Positions 56,461 through 64,000 of a DNA stretch of 64,000 nucleotides are shown here, piece after piece. Below the pieces are notes generated by a model. That model ran no database searches. It worked only from the letters and a program-made list of their open reading frames with translations, and was not told the DNA's origin. This DNA comes from Lachnospiraceae bacterium (GTDB taxonomy: Bacteria; Bacillota; Clostridia; Lachnospirales; Lachnospiraceae). Numbering within the stretch: position 1 is the first letter of the stretch; each line of letters begins with the position of its first letter. Both the position numbers and the translations under genes were made by a program. The DNA is taken from positions 1 through 64,000 of the forward strand of contig JAJQBS010000030.1 in assembly GCA_021203145.1 (NCBI GenBank), given 5' to 3'.

Positions 56461-59382
56461 ATGAACGAGTCAGACACGCACAACCAGGACAAGCTGCACA
56501 ACACCCGGCATTCCATTCGAAAAATATTTCACAGACCGCCCTGGAAAAAGATCGTCATCGGCCTTGGCGCGGCAGCAGCCACAGTTTTCTTCGTGTTTCT
56601 GATCATCGTCTGGCGCCTGATCGCGACCGCTCCCTCGATTGATTCCATCAATGTCTCGCCCTCCGGCTCGGCCACCTGGATCTGCGATGAGGACGGAAAT
56701 TATCTGCGGAAGCTTTCTCTCTCCGAATCAAACCGGGATCTTGTCTCTCTGGAGGAGATTCCCGTTTCCCTGCAAAATGCGATCATCTCTATCGAGGATT
56801 CGCGTTTTTATGAGCACCACGGAATTGACCCGCGAGGCATCGTGCGCGCCCTCTGGAACGGAATCACGAGCGGCACTTTTTCGGAGGGCGCCAGCACGAT
56901 CACGCAGCAGCTGATCAAAAACAACGTGTTTACCGAATGGACACAGGAAAGTTCCTTCGCGGACCGTTTCGCGCGGAAGGTGCAGGAGCAGTATCTGGCA
57001 GTTCAGCTGGAAAAACAGTTGACGAAGGAAGAAATTCTGGAGGATTACCTGAATACGATTAATTTCGGCTCCGGCTGCTATGGCGTAGAGGCGGCGGCGC
57101 AGCGCTATTTTGGGAAGGAAGTCTCTGACCTGACTCTCTCAAAATCTGCCGTATTGGCAGCAATCCCCCAAAATCCATCCGGATATAATCCGATTGATTA
57201 TCCGGAAGCAAACCAGGCACGGCAGCGGCTGATTCTGCGCTATATGGAAGAGCAGGGCTATATCTCCCACGAAGAGCGGATGTCAGCCCTGGAAGACGAC
57301 GTCTATCTGCGCATCAGCGTTTTTAACGAATCCTATGAAACAGAAGCCGTCTACTCCTACTATGAGGATGCTCTGATCGACCAGGTGGTGGAAATGCTGA
57401 TGTCCGAGCTGCACTATTCCTATGATCAGGCCACGAAGGCACTTTACAGCGGCGGGCTGCGCATCTGCTCCGCGCAGGATGCCGCTTTGCAGCAGATCTG
57501 CGATGAAGAATTCCAGAACCTGGCAAATTTCCCGGAGGGAACCCAGTACGGCATTGATTACTCACTCACAGTGGCAGAGATGGACGGCTCGACCACTACC
57601 TATGGATCCAATGCGCTTCGCGCCTATATCCGGGAATATGTCGATGACACGTTTGACCTGCTCTGTGAAACGCAGTCGGAAGCGCAGGGCTACGCAGACG
57701 CGTTCCGGGAGTATGTACTCGATTCAGACGGCACTGACTCCGGCAGTGCTAATGGTATAAACTCCCTTAGCAATAGCACTGCAAATGCATTTTCTATAGT
57801 CTTTTCTGCAATTTCTGAAGCCTCTGCAGACTCTACAGCTTCTGTCCAGGAAACACAGGAGACCTCAGGGCGCACGGTTCTCTCCGAACGTCTCACCCTC
57901 TCCCCCCAGCCTCAGGCTTCCCTGGTCATCATCGAGCAGGAGACCGGCTTTGTCCGGGCCATCGTGGGCGGTCGGGGAGAAAAGACAGCCAGCTTCACGC
58001 TGAACCGCGCTACAGATACGACCCGGTAGCCCGGCTCCACCTTTAAAATTCTGACAGCCTACGCTCCGGCTCTTGATCTGGCAGGGCAGACGCTCGCCAC
58101 GCTTTACGAAAACGAACCCTACGAATATGAGGACGGAACCTCAGTCAGCAACTGGGACATCACCGACTATTCCGGCACCGTCACCATCCGTGAGGCCATC
58201 ACACGCTCCATCAATGTCGTCGCTGTCCGCTGCATTACTGAAATCACACCCCGTCTCGGCTTCACCTATGCGGAAAAGCTCGGCATCTCAACCCTTGTAG
58301 ATGACTGGGAATCCGACGACGGTACCACCGACGTCATCCAGCCGCTTGCCCTCGGCGGCATCACAAACGGCGTGACCAATCTGGAACTCTGCGCCGCCTA
58401 CGCCGCCATCGCAAACGGCGGGATGTATGGCGTGCCTTTATTTTTCACAAAAATACTTGACCGGAACGGCAACCTGTTACTCGATGCGTCCACGCGGTCA
58501 GCCGCGGCAAACTCCTCCGCCGAATCGTCCGGCACGGCTGCGGACGATACGGTTCCGAACGAATCGGACGCCTCCCTCGAATTCGGATCCTTTACGCGTG
58601 TGCTTCAAAATACGACAGCATTTTTGCTTACCAATGCGATGGAGGATGTGGTCTCTTCCGAAAGCGGCACCGCATATGGCACCATCTTCGCAGCATCCCA
58701 ACCAGTCGCCGGAAAAACCGGCACCACCTCCAGCTACAAGGATATCTGGTTCGTGGGCTACACGCCATATTACACCTGCAGCGTCTGGGGCGGCTACGAC
58801 AACAATCAGTCTCTCCCGGACGGTACTCTCTGGCATTCCTACAGCCGCACCCTCTGGACCGCCGTCATGGATCGGATTCATCAGAGCCTTCCCCTCAGGG
58901 ATTTCTCCTGCCCCGACGGAATCATCGAGGCAGACCTCTGCAGTGAAACTCACCTCCTTGCACAGGAAAATTGTCCGGATACTTACACAGAATATTTCGC
59001 CGAAGGAACACAGCCCGAAGAATTCTGCACCGGACATGAACCAGAAACCGAAGCTGAAACAGAAGCTGAAGACAAGCCTGCAGCGGAGACGGAAGGAATC
59101 GTAATCTATCAGGATCTGCTGAACCAGCTTTTAACGGAAAGCGAAAGCGAAAACACGACCGAAACTGAAAACACGGGCAGTACTGATACGGAAGGTATCC
59201 CCGAGTCTGGTCCGGAGGGCGTGACGGAATCGACTACAGAAAGCGTGACGGAATCTGGTGCGGAAGGTGTGACTGATGACAGGCTACAATATGATAATGA
59301 AAGTATCGGCGAATCCGATGAAACCAGTTCCCTTGATGATCTGATGAATCGTCTGGCCGACCAGGGTTTTTCGTTGCCCTGA
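56461..59382 (+). pseudogene. Class A penicillin-binding protein (glycosyltransferase + transpeptidase) interrupted by in-frame TAG at 58027-58029
   Basis: SIEDSRFYEHHGIDPRGIVRALWNG, EGASTITQQLIKNNVF; ...LNRATDTTR-[TAG]-PGSTFKILTAYAPALD...; same frame continues (GKTGTTSSYKDIWFVGYTPYYTCSVWGGYDN) to 59382. Confidence 0.92.
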
Positions 59383-59518
59383 CATAATACAGCAGCCTGC
59401 CAGATCCAGCTTCTTGTTATAAATAATTTCTTCACATAATTTTAATAATCTTTATGTTGTCAAAATATAATTTATATGATATGCTTTTGCTACATTATGA
59501 TTATTTAAGGGGGGGTAC

Positions 59519-60569
59519 TATGACAAACAAATTACAGCAGTTTTTCCCAACGATCCGGACACGTCAGGAAATCCTGAATACCATCACGCAGGATCCCGTC
59601 CTGAACTCTATCTTCACCAGCTGGCCGAACGAGCAGCAGGACTACTTTCTTAATTTTTGTTCCGGTGCGAAAGGTTGTAAAATTCTTTATGACTCATTCT
59701 TTAAGGAAATTTTTAATCCGGAAGCCACGCCAGAAAGGCTGGAAGGTTTTCTGGCGCTTCTCCTAAAGCAGACGGTTAAAATACTTCACGCCCTGCCAAA
59801 CGATTCCACAAGGATTGCAGATGAAAATTCTCTGTTAATTATGGACATCGTTGTAGAATTAGAAGACCACAGCATCGCGAATGTTGAGGTACAGCGTCTC
59901 GGATACATGTTTCCCGGTCAGCGGAGTGCCTGCTATTCCGCCGACCTGCTGCTTCGACAGTATAAAAGAGTCCGGAGTGAGAAAAAGAAAAATTTCAGTT
60001 ACAAAGATATAAAGAAGGTTTACACGATCGTCCTGTTCGAGAGAAGCCCAAAGGAATATCACGAAGTCCCCAATTCCTACATACATCGTGGACACTATGT
60101 ATTCGATACCGGGCTTAAAGTTGAATTACTTCAGGAATATGTCTTCATTCCTCTTGACATTTTCCGAAAAATCAAGCACAATAATATCATCACGGATCAT
60201 CTTGACGCATGGCTTTCCTTCCTCATTGAGGACGATCCCGATCATATTATCAAGCTGATCCAGGGTTGGCCCGAGTTCATCCCGATGTACGAGGACATCT
60301 ACGCGTTGTGCAGAAATATGAGGAAAATTATGGGATTGTTTTCAGACGAATTAAAAATATTGGATCAAAATACCGTGCAATATATGATGGATGAAATGCA
60401 GGATGAGATTGATGCGAAAAGAGAAACGATCGCGGAACAGGATTCCACAATTGCCAGTCAGAAGGACACTATCGCTGAGCAGAAAGATACTATCGCTGAG
60501 CAGAAAGATACTATCGCTGAGCAAGAAGCCTTAATTGCGGAACTAAGAAAAGAACTAGAAAACAAATGA
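59519..60569 (+). CDS. Rpn family recombination-promoting nuclease/putative transposase with C-terminal heptad repeats
   Basis: ORF 59454-60569; likely start MTNKLQQFFPTIRTRQEIL after GGGGGG; paralog of 13951-15042; C-terminal (IAEQKDT)n. Confidence 0.85.
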
Positions 60570-60709
60570 AGTGTGAGATTCTGTTTTTAAGTCTTTGCAA
60601 ATATTAAGTGCGGTATTTTTCGGCCCATATGTGTCTAAACGCAGCGTTTTCAGTCCTTGACAAATCTGCGTAAAACCTTTATAGTGATGAAGTGTTATCT
60701 GGTATCACA

Positions 60710-60977
60710 TTTCCGTGCAGCCGGGGAGATAGCGGTGCCCTGTACCTGCAATCCGCTACAGCAGGGGTGATGCCAAGCCCAGGGCGTGCTGTTGCAGAGC
60801 TGCCCCTGATAAGTGATGTTGACGTCCGGGTCTTACGCGGCAGGAATCCGTGAACCGTGTCAGGTCGGGAACGGAGCAGCACTAAGCGGAACCTCCTGGG
60901 TGCCGTAAGGCAGCCTGGATCGAGTTAACTGTCAGGGTAACGTCTGTGGCAGGCGTTCAAAGCGAGGCGCACGGAAT
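60710..60977 (+). ncRNA. ffs: Signal recognition particle RNA, large bacterial type
   Basis: GGGGAGATAGCGGTGCCCTGTACCTGCAATCCGCT..., GTGTCAGGTCGGGAACGGAGCAGCACTAAG, GGTGCCGTAAGGCAGCCTGGATCGAGTTAACTG match the Bacillus-type scRNA layout; 5'/3' ends pair (TTCCGTGC/GCACGGAA). Confidence 0.93.
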
Positions 60978-61116
60978 TTTTATACAGAAGCTGACCGCGC
61001 ATGGAGTTTTCTCTCCCTGATCGCGGTCTTGTTTTATGTCGCGTCTCTGAGTATTCCCGGCATCTGGACAAATGCCCGGATCATTTATGCGTATCAGACG
61101 GAGAAATAAGATTCGT

Positions 61117-61584
61117 ATGACTGTCGATGAAAAATATATGAAAGAGGCTCTTCGCCAGGCCAGAAAGGCTTATGCTCTCCGCGAGGTTCCGATCGGATGT
61201 GTCATTGTCTGTGAGGGCCGGATTATCGCACGCGGCTATAACCGGCGCAATACCGATAAAAACACAACCGCTCACGCTGAAATGATCGCGATACGCCGCG
61301 CAAGCAAAGCGCTTGGAGACTGGCGGCTGGAAGGCTGTACTATCTACATCACACTGGAGCCCTGTCAGATGTGTGCCGGAGCAATTGTTCAGTCCCGTAT
61401 CACTCGAGCGGTCCTCGGCGCTATGAACCCAAAGGCCGGGTGCGCCGGATCCGTCCTGAATCTTCTGGAAATGTCGGAATTCAACCACCAGGTAATCGTG
61501 GAACATGGGATTCTCGGGGAGGAATGCGGCACGATGCTTTCAGGATTTTTCCGTGAGCTAAGGGAATCCAAAAAGCAGTCATGA
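61117..61584 (+). CDS. tadA: tRNA-specific adenosine deaminase
   Basis: AYALREVPIGCVIVCEGRIIARGYNRRNTDKNTTAHAEMIAIRRA; TLEPCQMCAGAIVQSRI. Confidence 0.94.
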   Translation: MTVDEKYMKEALRQARKAYALREVPIGCVIVCEGRIIARGYNRRNTDKNTTAHAEMIAIRRASKALGDWRLEGCTIYITLEPCQMCAGAIVQSRITRAVLGAMNPKAGCAGSVLNLLEMSEFNHQVIVEHGILGEECGTMLSGFFRELRESKKQS

Positions 61585-61699
61585 GCAAGTTTTGCAGCGG
61601 AAGCTTTTGCGAAGACTTTGCATGAGCAGCATGAGCAGATTTTTTAAAGAAATGATTGACGAATTTTCATCCGTGTTTTATAATGAAAAAACGTGACAG

Positions 61700-61786
61700 G
61701 GAGAGTTATCGAAGTGGTCATAACGAGCCGCACTCGAAATGCGGTCGTCCTTTTTGGGCGCGTGGGTTCGAATCCCACACTCTCCG
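61700..61786 (+). tRNA. tRNA-Ser (anticodon CGA)
   Basis: Acceptor GGAGAGT/ACTCTCC, anticodon arm CCGCA-CTCGAAA-TGCGG, long variable arm, T-arm GTGGGTTCGAATCCCAC. Confidence 0.96.
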
Positions 61787-61946
61787 GTTTTCTAAGTCAG
61801 AAAGGCACTCATGGCGAGGTATCTCCGTGAGTGTTTTTCATTTTCACATTTTTTTCAAAGACCGTACACTTTTTTATCACAGTGTCAGGGTATCCTGTTT
61901 TCAGCACCAGATAAGAAGTGCTAAAAAATCTTTCTTTTTCATACTC

Positions 61947-61969
61947 GCCGGGATCGCAAAGATCCCGGC
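61947..61969. terminator. Hairpin GCCGGGATC-GCAAA-GATCCCGGC
   Basis: 9-bp perfect stem downstream of tRNA-Ser. Confidence 0.45.
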
Positions 61970-61986
61970 CCTCCCTTTAAAATTCT

Positions 61987-62014
61987 CAGCCAGGGCAAAC
62001 GCCCTGGCTGTTTT
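61987..62014 (+). terminator. Hairpin CAGCCAGGGC-AAAC-GCCCTGGCTG-TTTT
   Basis: 10-bp perfect stem plus T run, between tRNA-Ser and convergent galK. Confidence 0.65.
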
Positions 62015-62101
62015 GATGCACAGAGCCGCCCCCTGTTCGATCACAGGGGCGCATAAAAAATTTTTCCGGCTGACGCAGAAAAATCCGCAATTTACATTCT
62101 C

Positions 62102-63433
62102 CTACTCTACTCTCCCGGCTCCAAATGTCCGAATGTTCATGGGATACACGTTTTCTCTGCCCACATACTGTGCGATGTAGTTTACATAATCTTCTGTTTC
62201 CTCCTGCGGCAGCACACACGCGATCACGCCTGCAAATCCGCCGCCGTGCACGCGGCAGACGCCCCTGCCGGTGCGGTCGAGGAAGAGCTTCGTCAGCGCA
62301 AGAGTCAGATCCACCTTCTGCTCCGTATAATTGCGGATGGAGTAGCAGTTCTGCAGCCACTCCCAGGATGACCGCCCGGACTCCTCAATCATTCTCAGAA
62401 GCGTGGCTCCGTCACGGTTCAGGGCCGCCTGGTAGGCCGCGTCGACGCGCTTGTTTTCTTCAAAGAAGTGCAGTGCGCGCAGGATCGCGCGATCGTTGGG
62501 GATGGCGGAAAGATGTGACAGCAGAGTCTCCTCGTCCGTTTCGCAGAGCAGCTCCACCCCGAGTGCGTGCGCTGCCTCCTTCATCTCCATGGGAACACTT
62601 GAGTATTCATCGCTCAGATCCGCATGGCCTTTTCCGGTATTCACAATTACCAGGTCGTAGCCCAGCTGTGAAAAAGAAAACTCGACTCGTTTGCATATGT
62701 CGTCATCGCTCACATCCGGCGGTGTTCCTTTCCCGGATTCCGAAGCTGCCCCGCCCCCTGCGGGTTCTTTTGGCGGAGCGGCAATCTTTGAGAAATCCAG
62801 CATAATCGTACCGCCGACCGCGCAGGCCATCTGATCCATCAGGCCGGAAGCCTTGTCCCAGAAATGGTTTTCCGCGTACTGGCCGATCCGAGCATAATCA
62901 ATGCAGCGCATCCGCCCCTCATTGAAAAACTCATTTATCATCGCACAAATAAGCATCTCAAACGAAGCGGACGAGCTGACTCCGGCTGCCGAGATTACCT
63001 CCGTAGACACGAATGCGTTAAATCCCGACACGGCAAAGCCCATTTCCCGCGCCGCTATCGCCATCCCTGCTACCAGGGAAAAGCTTCCCCGGTTCTTCGG
63101 TACCCGGTCAAGCCTGGTCAGATCTACAATAATCCTGTCGCGATAGCCCTCGCTCACGATGGTAATCACGTCCGTGCCGTTTTTGCAGGCAGCCCCGATC
63201 GTGTCCAGGCTGATGCTGCCCGCAAGAATCCTGCCTCCGTTGTGGTCCGTGTGGTTGCCGACGATCTCTGTCCGCCCCGGAGCCGTAAAAAATTTCATCT
63301 TGCCCTGTGCGGCATCTGCCTTTTCCGGAGCAAACTTTTTCTGATAATTCTCAGCCAGTGACTGATAGCGGGCAAGGCTCTTCTCGCTCTCGCCGTAAAT
63401 GCGCTCCAAAGTCTCAATTCTGGGTAAATTCAT
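62102..63433 (-). CDS. galK: Galactokinase
   Basis: FTAPGRTEIVGNHTDHNGGRILAGSISLDTIG; AAGVSSSASFEMLICAMINEF; CRVHGGGFAGVIACVLP. Confidence 0.95.
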   Translation of the reverse strand: MNLPRIETLERIYGESEKSLARYQSLAENYQKKFAPEKADAAQGKMKFFTAPGRTEIVGNHTDHNGGRILAGSISLDTIGAACKNGTDVITIVSEGYRDRIIVDLTRLDRVPKNRGSFSLVAGMAIAAREMGFAVSGFNAFVSTEVISAAGVSSSASFEMLICAMINEFFNEGRMRCIDYARIGQYAENHFWDKASGLMDQMACAVGGTIMLDFSKIAAPPKEPAGGGAASESGKGTPPDVSDDDICKRVEFSFSQLGYDLVIVNTGKGHADLSDEYSSVPMEMKEAAHALGVELLCETDEETLLSHLSAIPNDRAILRALHFFEENKRVDAAYQAALNRDGATLLRMIEESGRSSWEWLQNCYSIRNYTEQKVDLTLALTKLFLDRTGRGVCRVHGGGFAGVIACVLPQEETEDYVNYIAQYVGRENVYPMNIRTFGAGRVE

Positions 63434-63704
63434 GGTTCCTTTCCTCCCTGCGTTAATCGCAAATAGATCCTGATCCGATGATAGCGTCCTGCCAAGGATT
63501 GTTCATCCAGACGTTTCCCGGACAATACGGCTGACATAGTTTCTTGCGCGTACCGCGCCCAGGCGTCTGGCCTGGTTTCTTGCGTGTACCGCGCCGGGCG
63601 TCTGGGTCCGATCAGAATCTGGATTTTTTAGTATCTGTCCCGGCTGCCCTGCCTGCAGATGTCTGCGGCATGCAGATCTGTGATCCGGGTGTGACCATTC
63701 ATTT

Positions 63705-64000
63705 TTACAGCATCCGGTAGCGCGCCAGGCAGGCAAGGATTTCCTGTCTGCGCACCGCCGCGGCAGGACCTGCCCCATAATATGGCGGAGTGACGGAGAG
63801 AACGCCGTCCTTTTCCATTTTGCAAAAGGCTTCCCCGGCCAGCTGGGGAACGGTCTTTTTGCCGTCTGCCATACGCTTTAAAATATATTGCATCAAATAG
63901 GCGAGCGCCGCTGTCTGACTCTCGTCTACGATCTGCTCAAGATAACGCAGGTCGATCTCTGTTCTGTCCAGACTCAGGGTATCCCAGCCATGTACGCGCG
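63705..64000 (-). CDS. C-terminus of a predicted ABC-class ATPase-like protein (runs off window)
   Basis: Minus-strand RVHGWDTLSLDRTEIDLRYLEQIVDESQTAALAYLMQYILKRMADGKKTVPQLAGEAFCKMEKDGVLSV...ARYRML* resembles the tail of COG3044-type proteins. Confidence 0.55.
   Translation of the reverse strand, partial: RVHGWDTLSLDRTEIDLRYLEQIVDESQTAALAYLMQYILKRMADGKKTVPQLAGEAFCKMEKDGVLSVTPPYYGAGPAAAVRRQEILACLARYRML

Noticed and set aside
58027-58029. TAG recoding as a genome-wide code change
   Set aside because: Several intact genes in the window end with TAG, so TAG is used as a normal stop.
59519-60569. Internal RpnS start in the 13951-15042 and 59454-60569 paralogs
   Set aside because: In-frame ATG codons exist before the heptad repeats but none has a convincing Shine-Dalgarno sequence, unlike 1296 and 15400.
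1-64000. Prophage or complete IS element
   Set aside because: No integrase, terminase, capsid or standard IS transposase found; Rpn genes are often labelled putative transposases but lack terminal inverted repeats here.

Overview
This 64-kb window looks like a Clostridia (probably Lachnospiraceae) chromosome segment. Content from left to right: (i) an Rpn/PD-(D/E)XK nuclease-rich left end (intact gene 615-1535, a paralog at 13951-15042, an orphan C-terminal copy at 15400-15615 and decayed remnants) around a giant surface adhesin (1857-13466, read as three ORFs because of two homopolymer frame breaks); (ii) murA, flavin reductase and a DHH-family pyrophosphatase; (iii) a nucleoside-salvage cluster deoD-deoB-cdd-pdp; (iv) a Dlt-like extracellular acylation operon (MBOAT, SGNH, carrier protein, ANL ligase, TPR lipoprotein) downstream of secreted cell-wall-binding/transglutaminase-like proteins; (v) a PHP phosphoesterase, AAA-ATPase/PDDEXK protein, serA, thrE pair and a candidate HTH + HipA-like kinase pair; (vi) the conserved decarboxylase/gmk/holB/ricT/trmN6/rsmI block; (vii) a polysaccharide deacetylase, secreted trigger-factor-like foldase, DUF1934 protein, murI, YigZ, M18 peptidase and a class A PBP broken by an in-frame TAG; (viii) a third full-length Rpn gene, the large SRP RNA, tadA, tRNA-Ser(CGA), galK and the C-terminus of an ABC-class ATPase. 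The strongest leads are: an Rpn gene-within-a-gene (internal SD+ATG) together with an orphan copy from which the nuclease part has been deleted (candidate orphan antitoxin); a small palindromic repeat inserted in frame in deoB with a second copy at the window start; G8 and T6 frame breaks in the adhesin; a stop codon just before the catalytic SxxK motif of the PBP; a 49-bp minisatellite upstream of that PBP; and repeated in-frame expansions in housekeeping enzymes. All calls come from reading the sequence and the supplied ORFs; no database search was run.
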